IMG/VR virus record: IMGVR_UViG_3300021379_000006
Location: 1 to 64,000 of that record
Strand: one strand, 5' to 3'
Length of the DNA stretch: 64,000 nucleotides
Source of the DNA: a virus
The position numbers were made by a program, and so were the translations under genes. The stretch's first letter is position 1. Each line of letters begins with the position of its first letter. Positions 23,000-31,588 of this stretch are shown here, piece after piece. The notes under the pieces are model-generated. The model saw only the letters and a list, made by a program, of their open reading frames with translations. It was not told the origin of the DNA and made no database searches.

Positions 23000-25900
23000 T
23001 TAGTTTCTTGGATCTAATAATCGTACATCATCAGCGTCTAATGAATCACAAGTTACATCAACAACACTCAAATGAGCTTTTACAATTTCAAGAGCTGAAT
23101 TACCAGATACCTGAATTTCAAGTGTATTTCCATGTGGAATAGGCCCAGTAGTATATGTATAAGTACGACTAAAATCAAGCTCACTAACACTATACTGAGA
23201 ATCATTCCATTCTATTAAACCAGCAGGTGCTGATTGAGAGTTTTGAACAACTCTATAATCAAACCCTTTTACACCAGTACCATTTGTACCATTATCAGAT
23301 AATTGAACAGTCCATGTTAATACATATCTTCTGTCTTCATTGGAATTATTTCTAAATCCTAATGGGAAATTAGGTGTTCCTTGACCAATTACAAAAAACC
23401 CACTTTGTAAAGTTTGTGCACCATTCGGTTGGAAATTCACACCAAACATACATGCTTCACCAGAATCAGGTAAAGTAACAGTTTTTACATTAACACCTGT
23501 AACGTGACCAGTTGCATTAGTTGTTACACTATCTACAGCAGTAAATGTTCCTGCATGAGCAGGTGCTGCACTAGAAGTACTATCACTTCTTGTAGTAGAA
23601 TCATGATTTACAGTACCACCTGCTTCAGTTAAATAAGTACCAAAGGTATATGAAGAACCACCACCTGCGGCATCAATTGTAAATACATTTGATCCATTAT
23701 CAGTTAACGTAATATTGGTACCAGCTTGTACTGTTACTACATCATTAGTAGAATCTGAACCACCCAAAGCAATAGCAATGTTACCTGTACCTGGAAGTTC
23801 AGCAGCACCTAAGTCATATGTAGTGTTAGTATCTATACCACCTGTGGCATCAATTGTAACTTGATTAGAACCATTATCACTTAATGTAATATTAGTACCT
23901 GCAACTAATGTGAAACCAGTTGCTGTACCATCTGATCCATCTAATGTAATATCAACATCATTACCATTTTGTGCTGAACCTGCAACATAAGTAGTATCTG
24001 TATCAAGTAAATCTGATAAATCCAAATCAAATGTAGTAGCATCATCTCTTGTGAATGTAGCAATACCTGTGCTTCCATTTAATGTACCACTAACTAATCT
24101 AGCAAGATTCGTATCATCTAAGTAAAGACTTAAATCAATGTCAGTATCAGCACCATTTTCGTCAGTGTAAGTAAGAACATTTGCATTAATACTTAGACTT
24201 GTTACTGTTTCTGGAACATTAGCGTAAGTAGATAAATCAATGCTACCAGTAAAAGCATTACCAATGCCAGTAAAGTCTAAACTATTAGCATTTAAGACCA
24301 CATTACTGATGTAGTCAATGTCATTAGTATCAGTTACAGTGTTAGTAATAAATACTTTTTTCTGAAGAGTATTTGTTTGCAATTGAATTCCAGCACCCGC
24401 AACAAATTCTAATGTATCTGTTGTAGTGTTAGCTGTAATTGTTTGTTGACCTGCAACAGCAATATTAGCCCATAAGTTTTGATCTGGATTATCATAGTCA
24501 GATAAATCAACATTAGTTACACTACCGTTCTCATCTGAATAAAGAAGCAAATCACCACTTCTTGATAATGATGTAACTGTTTCTGTATCTGCTAAAGCAG
24601 CAAGGTTAATACTACCATTAAAACCACCATTAGATCCAGTAAAGTCTAATACACTAGTATTAGAATCAAAAGTTACATTTGTAATAACACCATCAGCACC
24701 AGTTCCTGAAGCAGGAAGAGTAACAGTCTTAACGTTTACATTAGTTACTTGACCTTTACTGTTTGTGGTAATATCATCAATTACAGTAAATGAATCCGTA
24801 TGACTTGGAGTTGCTGTACTAGAACTATTAGTTCTTGTAACATCTGTTAAACTAAACTCATTAGTATTAAGATCTAAACCATCTCCTGCTGTATAAACTG
24901 CGGAACCACTGGCAGGCATTGTAAATGTTTTTGTGTCATAACCAGTGATATGACCATAAGCATCGTGGGTAATATCAACAATAGCATCAAATGTACCACT
25001 GTGTGATAAAATAGTAGAACTTGTAGCTGGTGTAGTTGTAGTTGTTTGGTGAGATATAGTAACTGTTCCCGCAACACCATTAACGCTTACAAGCATTTTA
25101 TCACCAGCAACAATATCAGATAGTGCCATACCGCCGCTACCACCTAGTGCTGAAAGATCTACTGTTCCAGAGAATCCATTACCTACTCCAGTAAACTGAA
25201 GATCAGTTCCTGAAAGTTGTACATCAGAAACGTAATCAATATCATTTGTATCTGTATCGGCAAGACTTGATAAATCAATACTAATAGTGCTTGCATCATC
25301 TCTAGTTAAGATTAGCTCTGTACCAGACAGTGCACCACTTATAATTCTTGCTAAGTTTGTATCATCCAACAATGAACTTAGATCAATAGTTCCTGTAAAT
25401 GCGTCAACTGTACCTGTAAATTCTAAGTCAGTACCATTTAAAGCTACTTGACTAATATAGCCATCAGCACCAGCAAGAGGCATAATACTAATAATACCTT
25501 CCTCATCAACATGACCTAAAATATTTTGATCAGGGTTATATGCAACATCAGTAATTGTTTCATCAAATCCAATACTATTACCACTTGCATCAACAAGACA
25601 TTCTTCTTTACCTGCCATGTCTAAAGTAACAATTGCTTGTGCCGATTGAGGAGCCCAACCAGTACCTTTTTGCTGACCTTCAATCCAAGGAATTACAAAT
25701 TGATCTGCACCTTGCATTCTAACTTCTAAACTTCTGCTATCAATGGTACAAATAAGATCTGGATCACCTGTTGCTGGTGCAGCTGCAGGATTAGTAAAGC
25801 TTACAATATCTTTATTCCAGCTTTGTGAAGCATCATCCCAATTTGAAATGTAACCAAATGAACCAGAAGGTAAATTATCAAACTCAGTTCTTTCCATGTA

Positions 25901-27268
25901 ATAACCACCACCGGCTATTGTTGTCATAGATGAGTTAAGATAAATTGTAAATGGATCAGCTAAAGGTGGATTAAATGTAACGTATCCTGGATTACTAAAT
26001 GCTGTTGCTAAAGCTTTAGGATCATCAATTGGCTCATTTGCAAAACTCAAACCAGAACCTGACATAACAGGTGTTTGAATTGTTTGACCAACTACATCGG
26101 GGTGAACATATACAGTTGCATACACAGCTCCTTGTCCACCTTGTTTAATTGCATCTGAAGATGAGCTCCATACTATTTGTATAGGAACACCAGGACCACC
26201 ATCATCACCAGTAGATCCTTGTGTAGGATTTAAATTAGGTGTTGTTCCATCCCAAGGAAGGCAATTAACTCCTAAAAATTCAATATTACAAGGATTAAAA
26301 TACTGAGCATTATAGTTAATCCAAGGATCAGCTTTATCTGCAGTAAATAAACCAAATGGTTTTTTACCAGGTGAATATAAAATTGTTTCTAAGGCGTATC
26401 TTCTATTATTATTGTTAAGGTCAAGCCAACTCATGTATATTTCATCAGTAGCTTGGTTAAATATTAATTGACCAGCTCCTGCCTGTGTTAAACCTGGATC
26501 TGTTGTATAAATTACTTCATATTCTGCTTTATCTACACCGTTTACACCAGTGCCAGAACCACCACCAGTTGAATTATTTACATAGTCAATAATTGCAGCT
26601 ACGGTTGCTAAAGATTCATCATTATCTTGTGATAATAAACCTTCAGCTTCATTAACAACATTCACTAGGTTTTCACCATCCATTCTAAGTGCACCAGAAA
26701 TATTGGCATCTCGTGTAGCCATATCTTCACCAAAAGTTGACCACAAACCGCGTGCATCATTCCATGCCCAAGTTTTAATACCGGCAGGAACAACTACTTC
26801 AATACCAGAATCAAGAGGAGCACCAGTAGAGTTAATACGGAAAATATTATCAGCTACCTGTACTACAGTTGACTCAACAATAGTTTGAGTACCTAATACT
26901 AATAAGTCACCTTCAAGCACGGTGTTACCACTAACTCTAAAGTCACCACTTACCAAACCTTCAGTTGCTCCTGCGTCTTGACTAAAGATCGAATCAACCA
27001 TAGTTTGAACATTACAGTTTGTTGGATCTGTTTCATCCCACATTGGCAATGTATATCTCGTACCCGTCCCTTGTACTAGGCCAGTAATAATCTCACACTT
27101 TAAATCATCAAATCTAATAGCATGAGGTGTCATTTTAGGTGAATAAAGTGGATTACCCACACTGCTAGGTTTAGTTCTACCGAACTCAAACCAGTCTCTT
27201 TTGAGGTCTAATGTCTTTTTGTTTTGCTTTCTTTCAAGCAAACTCAAGACTTCTTGTATAAAATTCAT
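23000..27268 (-). CDS. long repeat-rich tail fibre/appendage protein (1422 aa)
   Basis: The first 60 residues carry the shared anchor module (MNFIQEVLSLLERKQNKKTL). Residues about 90-210 resemble fibre head-binding segments (GDLLVLGTQTIVESTVVQV). From about residue 600 to 1270 three repeat types alternate: a FTGxxxxFxGxxDLS strand unit (about five copies), an SGTLxGxxxxxTRDDAxTxxxDLS unit, and a HxxxFxxxxxxTTxxxGxVTxxxVKTVTLP unit (three copies). A C-terminal domain of about 150 residues ends the fibre and is the likely receptor-binding tip. It is the largest host-range determinant candidate here. Confidence 0.85.
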   Translation of the reverse strand: MNFIQEVLSLLERKQNKKTLDLKRDWFEFGRTKPSSVGNPLYSPKMTPHAIRFDDLKCEIITGLVQGTGTRYTLPMWDETDPTNCNVQTMVDSIFSQDAGATEGLVSGDFRVSGNTVLEGDLLVLGTQTIVESTVVQVADNIFRINSTGAPLDSGIEVVVPAGIKTWAWNDARGLWSTFGEDMATRDANISGALRMDGENLVNVVNEAEGLLSQDNDESLATVAAIIDYVNNSTGGGSGTGVNGVDKAEYEVIYTTDPGLTQAGAGQLIFNQATDEIYMSWLDLNNNNRRYALETILYSPGKKPFGLFTADKADPWINYNAQYFNPCNIEFLGVNCLPWDGTTPNLNPTQGSTGDDGGPGVPIQIVWSSSSDAIKQGGQGAVYATVYVHPDVVGQTIQTPVMSGSGLSFANEPIDDPKALATAFSNPGYVTFNPPLADPFTIYLNSSMTTIAGGGYYMERTEFDNLPSGSFGYISNWDDASQSWNKDIVSFTNPAAAPATGDPDLICTIDSRSLEVRMQGADQFVIPWIEGQQKGTGWAPQSAQAIVTLDMAGKEECLVDASGNSIGFDETITDVAYNPDQNILGHVDEEGIISIMPLAGADGYISQVALNGTDLEFTGTVDAFTGTIDLSSLLDDTNLARIISGALSGTELILTRDDASTISIDLSSLADTDTNDIDYVSDVQLSGTDLQFTGVGNGFSGTVDLSALGGSGGMALSDIVAGDKMLVSVNGVAGTVTISHQTTTTTPATSSTILSHSGTFDAIVDITHDAYGHITGYDTKTFTMPASGSAVYTAGDGLDLNTNEFSLTDVTRTNSSSTATPSHTDSFTVIDDITTNSKGQVTNVNVKTVTLPASGTGADGVITNVTFDSNTSVLDFTGSNGGFNGSINLAALADTETVTSLSRSGDLLLYSDENGSVTNVDLSDYDNPDQNLWANIAVAGQQTITANTTTDTLEFVAGAGIQLQTNTLQKKVFITNTVTDTNDIDYISNVVLNANSLDFTGIGNAFTGSIDLSTYANVPETVTSLSINANVLTYTDENGADTDIDLSLYLDDTNLARLVSGTLNGSTGIATFTRDDATTFDLDLSDLLDTDTTYVAGSAQNGNDVDITLDGSDGTATGFTLVAGTNITLSDNGSNQVTIDATGGIDTNTTYDLGAAELPGTGNIAIALGGSDSTNDVVTVQAGTNITLTDNGSNVFTIDAAGGGSSYTFGTYLTEAGGTVNHDSTTRSDSTSSAAPAHAGTFTAVDSVTTNATGHVTGVNVKTVTLPDSGEACMFGVNFQPNGAQTLQSGFFVIGQGTPNFPLGFRNNSNEDRRYVLTWTVQLSDNGTNGTGVKGFDYRVVQNSQSAPAGLIEWNDSQYSVSELDFSRTYTYTTGPIPHGNTLEIQVSGNSALEIVKAHLSVVDVTCDSLDADDVRLLDPRN

Positions 27269-27284
27269 AATTATCTAGTTTATA

Positions 27285-27527
27285 TTATCGTTTTTTGCCT
27301 TTATGTAATCCATGCTTAGCATGTTGTTTACCTTTTTTAGTTGCAGCTCTTTTCTTTTTATTAGCTGCTGCTAATTTTTTTCTACCTGCTGCAGTACTCT
27401 TAAGTTTAGATATTGTTTTAGATGGAGCATATACTTCACCTGTTTCAGATGACTTTTTACCAGAAGGGGTTCTCCACTTCTGTTTAGTCCATCTATCTAA
27501 ACTTTTTTGTCTCTTGGTTTTAGCCAT
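27285..27527 (-). CDS. DUF5872-like lysine-rich protein (80 aa)
   Basis: RWTKQKWRTPSGKKSSETGE, then YAPSKTISKLKSTAAGRKKL and a tail of alternating Lys and Ala/Gly ending GLHKGKKR, matches the DUF5872 pattern as I remember it. About one third of residues are Lys or Arg, so DNA or polyanion binding is very likely. It overlaps the neighbouring small basic gene by one base. It may pack DNA or help virion assembly; function is not established. Confidence 0.7.
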   Translation of the reverse strand: MAKTKRQKSLDRWTKQKWRTPSGKKSSETGEVYAPSKTISKLKSTAAGRKKLAAANKKKRAATKKGKQHAKHGLHKGKKR

Positions 27528-27733
27528 TACTTTTTACTTTTATAGCCCCCACCTTTTGCTTTGTACTGTTTAGCAAGCATTTGAGCCTTACGTGCTGACC
27601 ACTGACCAGGACGCCCACCTTTACTACCAGCTTTAATTCTTTCAAACAAAGCTTTACGCATTCCAGGTTTTGTATAATTACCTGATGCGTTAACAGTACT
27701 TTTCTTTTTGGTTGTTTTTTTCTTTGCAGGCAT
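27527..27733 (-). CDS. small basic protein (68 aa)
   Basis: A Lys-rich N-terminal tail precedes KPGMRKALFERIKAGSKGG, RPGQWSARKAQMLAKQYKAK and a final GGGYKSKK. This recurring motif (KPGxR...GGRPGQWSARKAQ) is familiar from small proteins of marine phages and phycodnaviruses. It is strongly positive and coupled to the DUF5872-like gene by a one-base overlap. No enzymatic motif is visible. A nucleic acid binding virion component is inferred. Confidence 0.6.
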   Translation of the reverse strand: MPAKKKTTKKKSTVNASGNYTKPGMRKALFERIKAGSKGGRPGQWSARKAQMLAKQYKAKGGGYKSKK

Positions 27734-27735
27734 AA

Positions 27736-28701
27736 TTATAATTTATTTATAAAGAAGATTACATCTCCTATTTTAATATCACCACCGTCTGCTCCAATAT
27801 TAACTTGCAATCCATCTGAAACTAGATCTTCATCTACATAGAATTGGAACATCTCATGAAAGTTTTGAATAGTCTCATTCCCTTTATAGAAGCCTATACT
27901 CTTTCCTAAACGAGCATAATCACCTTGAGCTGTAAATGCTATATCAACATGAGTTTGATTTGCATTTGCTGCAGATGACTTAAATACTACAGTAAATGTA
28001 TATACATGATTTAAATCTGAGTTAGTAAACTCAAACTTACCAATTGCTTGATTAAAATTTGGAGTAGTTCCTTGACTTACAACAGTCGGACTAGTCATTG
28101 GTTGAACAAAAGCACCATCGGTTATAGTTACAAAAGCATCACCATCAAAAGATGATGCACCATTGTAACGGGCCCAGTTAATTGCAGAACCACTAGACTG
28201 ACTAGAGCATACTATATCTATTTCTTGATCCCCTTCTGTTATAGTAACCGAGTTATCAGATGAAGTTAATGTTCTAAACCTAAGATTCTCACCAACTTTA
28301 TTTTCAAATACTCTTGATCCTAAGCCAATGTTTACACCATTGTTTGGTTCACCTGTTGTGGAGATCTCTATTTCATTAGCATTTTTGATAACAGAAATAT
28401 TATTACCTGTTCCACATATGCTCCTTAAATTAATAGAGCAAGACGGATCTGTTGTCTTGCTTGCAAAAATTCCAACTGGATTTGTTCCTGTTCCATTATC
28501 AAGGTTTGTGTATGCACATGTGCTTTCAGATATTAAATCTTTAACCTTAATTAGTTTAACACTTTTATAAGGAATAGGAGATGCAATACCTAACATATCA
28601 GGTTCTTCATGTCTACCAAGCACAACAAGATCATCTGGTGTTGCATCAGTTACAAATTGTTTTCTCTTAAAGAGACTTAATATGTCAGTAAGTATTTGCA
28701 T
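27736..28701 (-). CDS. appendage protein with shared anchor module (321 aa)
   Basis: Starts MQILTDILSLFKRKQFVTD, closely resembling the other two anchor-bearing proteins, and has a matching LIKVKDLI segment around residue 48. The middle is beta-rich with Asn/Ser/Thr loops, and the last 150 residues have repeated strands ending DGGDIKIGDVIFFINKL, a jelly-roll-like pattern. It is probably another virion surface protein using the same attachment site. It is separated from its neighbours by 0-2 bases on the minus strand. Confidence 0.7.
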   Translation of the reverse strand: MQILTDILSLFKRKQFVTDATPDDLVVLGRHEEPDMLGIASPIPYKSVKLIKVKDLISESTCAYTNLDNGTGTNPVGIFASKTTDPSCSINLRSICGTGNNISVIKNANEIEISTTGEPNNGVNIGLGSRVFENKVGENLRFRTLTSSDNSVTITEGDQEIDIVCSSQSSGSAINWARYNGASSFDGDAFVTITDGAFVQPMTSPTVVSQGTTPNFNQAIGKFEFTNSDLNHVYTFTVVFKSSAANANQTHVDIAFTAQGDYARLGKSIGFYKGNETIQNFHEMFQFYVDEDLVSDGLQVNIGADGGDIKIGDVIFFINKL

Positions 28702-29004
28702 TTATTTCTTTTTTGCTTTTTTCTTTTTAGGTCCTGAGTATGTGCTTCTACCAGATGTACCACCCATTTTCATTTTTTGCTTAGAGCCACCATACATCAT
28801 TTTTTCTTTACCATAACCGTACTTTTCAGCACCGTATCTCATTTTATCTGCAGCCATCTCTACAAGATCCAACATGCCACCGGCTTTCATAAGTAGTTTT
28901 TCACCACCGGCTCTCATATAACCCATTTTGTTACGTACCGCAGTTGGGAGACCTCTTAGGCCATTGTATTTTTTACCTGCTGGTACTTTTTTCATATTTC
29001 CCAT
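28702..29004 (-). CDS. Met/Gly/Lys-rich small protein (100 aa)
   Basis: Unusual composition: repeated short units MRAGGEKLLMKAGGML, then KMRYGAEKYGYGKEKMMYGG and KQKMKMGG, followed by a Lys-rich tail KKKKAKKK. It has no cysteine or membrane helix. The GG-containing units resemble short motifs in the virion proteins at 60000-64000. It could be a flexible DNA-binding or scaffold-like virion protein. It lies immediately upstream, on the minus strand, of the 27736-28701 appendage gene. Confidence 0.55.
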   Translation of the reverse strand: MGNMKKVPAGKKYNGLRGLPTAVRNKMGYMRAGGEKLLMKAGGMLDLVEMAADKMRYGAEKYGYGKEKMMYGGSKQKMKMGGTSGRSTYSGPKKKKAKKK

Positions 29005-29005
29005 T

Positions 29006-29155
29006 TTATTCTATATCTAATGTTAATGTCAAAATAAATAAATACAACTTAATTGTTGTATAATTAAATTCTTGTGTTGGTTCTATATAGTCCCAACCCA
29101 CAGCTAATCTATTATGAGGCCAATGAAGTGCCACTTCTAATTGCCAATTTCTCAT
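29006..29155 (-). CDS. small conserved-type phage protein (49 aa)
   Basis: The 49 residues read MRNWQLEVALHWPHNRLAVG, then WDYIEPTQEFNYTTIKLYLF and a hydrophobic end ILTLTLDIE. I recall this pattern from other phages of marine hosts, but no function. It is coupled on the minus strand to the 29152-29286 gene (ATGA) and ends one base before the next gene. The hydrophobic C-terminus could be membrane-associated. Confidence 0.55.
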   Translation of the reverse strand: MRNWQLEVALHWPHNRLAVGWDYIEPTQEFNYTTIKLYLFILTLTLDIE

Positions 29156-29286
29156 TTGCCTTGACCTCTATATCTTTTTTTATAATTAGTGCTGCTCTTG
29201 CTCTTACTTGATTTAGTTTTAGAGTGAACACCTGGTCGTTTGGTTTTGGGTTTTCTTTCATAAACCCCACCCACTAATTTTGCCAT
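29152..29286 (-). CDS. small basic peptide (44 aa)
   Basis: Forty-four residues, very rich in Lys, Ser, Arg and Gly (MAKLVGGVYERKPKTKRPGV then SKSKSSTNYKKRYRGQGK). It overlaps the upstream holin-like gene by one base and the downstream gene by 4 bases, forming a tight chain. Similar in character to the other small basic proteins of this block, so a nucleic acid or virion role is inferred. Confidence 0.5.
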   Translation of the reverse strand: MAKLVGGVYERKPKTKRPGVHSKTKSSKSKSSTNYKKRYRGQGK

Positions 29287-29531
29287 TACTCTTGGTCTTT
29301 TTTGTTACCCCAAATCTTATCTACAGAAGCAAGACCCAATGCACCAAATGCCAATGCTGCAACAGCATTAATTAAAACTGGTGATGGAGCTATATGTTCT
29401 TCTGTAAATTGATTTGCAAATAATGTTATACACAAAGATACCCCCGCAAGGATACCAATAAATCGTTTAGATGATGGTGTACCCTTTTCATCTTTTAGTA
29501 AACCGCTTAACCAACTAATAATCTTTTTCAT
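29286..29531 (-). CDS. small membrane protein, candidate holin (81 aa)
   Basis: Start chosen at the ATG at 29531 (MKKIISWLSGLLKDEKGTPS) because extending further overlaps the next gene without need. Two hydrophobic helices are visible: about residues 25-40 (FIGILAGVSLCITLFANQF) and 53-70 (VLINAVAALAFGALGLASV), with a charged C-terminus. Two-helix proteins of this size are common phage holins or related membrane proteins. I do not see an endolysin gene beside it. The call as holin is tentative. Confidence 0.6.
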   Translation of the reverse strand: MKKIISWLSGLLKDEKGTPSSKRFIGILAGVSLCITLFANQFTEEHIAPSPVLINAVAALAFGALGLASVDKIWGNKKDQE

Positions 29532-29535
29532 TGTA

Positions 29536-29784
29536 TTATTTTTTCTTTGGTCTACCTCTACGCTTACCGCCTTTAGCTGCAGCAACAACATCTTTAGCTT
29601 GTTCTGCTACATCTTTCATTTCTTTTTTTACATCTTGGAGCTCTTCCTTAACTCTTTTGGCTCTGCGCTTTGTTTCTTTAACTACTTCAATTGCCTTCTC
29701 ATCAATCTCAGTTTTAGACCAAAGCCAGTCCCAGCCTTGCTTTAGAGAAAAATTCCAGATTTTTGTTAATACTTGCTTAATCAT
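29536..29784 (-). CDS. coiled-coil protein with basic tail (82 aa)
   Basis: The N-terminal 25 residues are amphipathic and Trp-rich (MIKQVLTKIWNFSLKQGWDW). Residues about 30-65 form a charged coiled coil (KRVKEELQDVKKEMKDVAEQ), and the tail is strongly basic (KGGKRRGRPKKK), an AT-hook-like GRPK motif. It could tether DNA or act in virion assembly or lysis. It is next to the holin candidate. Confidence 0.5.
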   Translation of the reverse strand: MIKQVLTKIWNFSLKQGWDWLWSKTEIDEKAIEVVKETKRRAKRVKEELQDVKKEMKDVAEQAKDVVAAAKGGKRRGRPKKK

Positions 29785-29848
29785 TTTTGTATCTTAATGG
29801 TTACTCTATTAATATAATGAATAATTAAATTAATTCAAAATCATAGAG

Positions 29849-30157
29849 TTAGAGGTTTTTAAGTCTTTCGTTTTCTTTCTCAAGAAATTCCACCTTAACC
29901 CGTAAGGCATGAACTTCTGCAGTCAACGCTAATACTTGTTCTCTCATCTCATCTTTCTCTTCTGAAGACTTAGACAAGAGCTCTTCAAGATTGCGGACTC
30001 TGTGTTTTAAATCATCTCTGTATTGCACACCGTCACTATTTATATGGTCAAATTTTTCTTTTTCTTTCTTCTCTTTATATCTTGTGGATATAAATTGCCA
30101 CACACTAGCTGATCCTGCAACAGTTATGACCGTGATAATTATTTCCGTAAAATCCAT
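29849..30157 (-). CDS. membrane-anchored coiled-coil protein (102 aa)
   Basis: A single N-terminal hydrophobic helix (FTEIIITVITVAGSASVWQF) is followed by a Lys/Glu-rich stretch and a long coiled coil (residues 55-100, VLALTAEVHALRVKVEFLEK). This layout is frequent in phage lysis accessory or spanin-like proteins, but also in unrelated membrane proteins. It is the first gene of the leftward appendage/lysis block, transcribed away from the 30288 gene. Confidence 0.5.
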   Translation of the reverse strand: MDFTEIIITVITVAGSASVWQFISTRYKEKKEKEKFDHINSDGVQYRDDLKHRVRNLEELLSKSSEEKDEMREQVLALTAEVHALRVKVEFLEKENERLKNL

Positions 30158-30203
30158 TTGTCAAATGCTTATAAATAAAAAAGGATAGCTGGTTCAAATC
30201 ATT

Positions 30204-30211
30204 TATATTTG
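30204..30211 (+). promoter_or_regulatory. candidate -7 element TATATTTG
   Basis: TATATTTG matches the Bacteroidota -7 consensus exactly, in the 130-base divergent gap between the leftward block (first gene ends at 30157) and the rightward genes from 30288. I do not see a clear -33 element at the right distance, so the promoter call is weak. Confidence 0.4.
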
Positions 30212-30287
30212 TACACTATCTATATATAATATACAAAATCTGTCTGAGATTTTGAAACTTTAAATCTGTAATCTTTAAATTTTAAAT

Positions 30288-30476
30288 ATGAAACCAACAA
30301 ACGTATCATTTAACCACAAAACAATGTGGACTATTCTACCCGGTCAACCTATGCTTGGATTTCAGTTGATCAACAATGAAGTTCTTTGTGAAGATGATCA
30401 GTGGAGACGTATGTATGGAATTGTCATTGGCTTGTTCTTTATCAAGTTTGAATACGCTCATATTATTTGGAAATAA
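30288..30476 (+). CDS. small hypothetical protein (62 aa)
   Basis: Not recognised. Rich in Trp and Met with a hydrophobic stretch near the end (YGIVIGLFFIKFEYAHIIW). It opens the rightward RNR segment, starts in an AAAT ATG context, and is followed by a terminator at 30534-30576. It may be a leader or small regulator of its own. Confidence 0.5.
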   Translation: MKPTNVSFNHKTMWTILPGQPMLGFQLINNEVLCEDDQWRRMYGIVIGLFFIKFEYAHIIWK

Positions 30477-30533
30477 ATCCATTTCCTTTAGGAAGGCTTC
30501 TCAATTTTTCGTAAATTGATTATACATTCAACC

Positions 30534-30576
30534 GCTATGCAGAAGACATTACTTGTAGTCTGCATAGCTTTTTTTT
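30534..30576 (+). terminator. intrinsic terminator
   Basis: GCTATGCAGA (30534-30543) pairs with TCTGCATAGC (30559-30568), followed by a run of eight Ts. A smaller hairpin (TCAATTT...AAATTGA, 30501-30519) precedes it. It ends 28 bases before the nrdB start. Confidence 0.85.
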
Positions 30577-30603
30577 CTCTAACTGATTTTAAATAAGAAC
30601 ATT

Positions 30604-31584
30604 ATGACAAGAAACATTTTTATGCCAAGGGAAAACATCCTTCCTTATGAATATCCATCTTTATTGGAATACAAAGATGCCATTAGACATTCTTACTGGA
30701 TTGATACTGAATATAACTTTACAACTGACATTAATGACTTCCATGTTAATGTGTCTGATGAAGAGCGTGAAGTTATTAAAAGAACCATGCTAGCCATTGC
30801 ACAAATAGAAGTAAATGTAAAAACCTTCTGGGCTGATCTTTATAAAAGAATGCCTATAACAGAAATTGGTGATGTTGGGATGACTTTTGCAGAATCAGAA
30901 GTAAGGCATAAAGATGCATATGCAAGACTACTTAGAATCTTAGGTCTTGAAGAAGAGTTTAAAACTGTAGTAGAAATCCCAGCCATCAAGAATAGAATTA
31001 AGTATTTAAAGAAATACTTAGATGGATCTCGTAGTAGAGATAATAAGATGTATACTAAATCAGTTTTATTATTTTCTTTATTCATTGAACATGTAAGTTT
31101 ATTTAGCCAGTTCTTGATCATGATGTCTTTCAACAAAGAAAAAAATATCTTTAAGGGTATTTCTAACGTTGTTGAAGCAACAAGCAAAGAAGAAGATATC
31201 CACGGTAACTTTGGTGTAGAGATTATTAATATCATCAAACAAGAAAATCCTGATTGGTTTGATAAAGAGTTTGAAGATTTAATTTACTCTGCTTGCAATA
31301 AAGCATATGTTGCTGAGTGTGGGATCTTAGATTGGATCTTTGAAAAAGGTGAACTAGAGTTCTTACCAAAAGATACAATTAAACATTTCATCATGAACCG
31401 CTTTAACAATTCACTACAAAAGATTGGAATGAATAAACATTTTGAAGTTGACAATGCTTTGTTAGCTTCAACAAAATGGTTTGATGTTGAAATTACAGCT
31501 ACTAAAGAAGGAGACTTCTTTTATAAGAAGCAAATTGATTACAACAAGAAAAGTAAAAGTATAACAGTTGATGATCTATTCTAA
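30604..31584 (+). CDS. nrdB: ribonucleotide reductase class I, small (R2) subunit
   Basis: Diiron-tyrosyl radical subunit that starts catalysis in the large subunit. Metal ligands and the radical site appear in the order of R2: MTFAESEVRHKDAYARL, with Glu, His and a Tyr four residues after the His at the Y122-equivalent spacing, then TSKEEDIHGNFGVEI further on. The C-terminal ITVDDLF tail matches the usual R1-binding tip. At 326 residues it is a normal length. It precedes nrdA with a short gap and makes dNTPs for phage DNA synthesis. Confidence 0.93.
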   Translation: MTRNIFMPRENILPYEYPSLLEYKDAIRHSYWIDTEYNFTTDINDFHVNVSDEEREVIKRTMLAIAQIEVNVKTFWADLYKRMPITEIGDVGMTFAESEVRHKDAYARLLRILGLEEEFKTVVEIPAIKNRIKYLKKYLDGSRSRDNKMYTKSVLLFSLFIEHVSLFSQFLIMMSFNKEKNIFKGISNVVEATSKEEDIHGNFGVEIINIIKQENPDWFDKEFEDLIYSACNKAYVAECGILDWIFEKGELEFLPKDTIKHFIMNRFNNSLQKIGMNKHFEVDNALLASTKWFDVEITATKEGDFFYKKQIDYNKKSKSITVDDLF

Positions 31585-31588
31585 AAAG

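Noticed and set aside
23000-25700. CRISPR-like repeats
   Set aside because: The repeats are protein-coding, of variable length and divergent in sequence; no regular spacing.
29532-29591. Longer start of the holin-like gene
   Set aside because: It would overlap the coiled-coil gene at 29536-29784 for 56 bases; MKKIISWL is a natural start.
31568-31588. Upstream TTG/ATG starts for nrdA
   Set aside because: They lie inside the end of nrdB and add a few residues without family support; ATG 31589 follows the nrdB stop.
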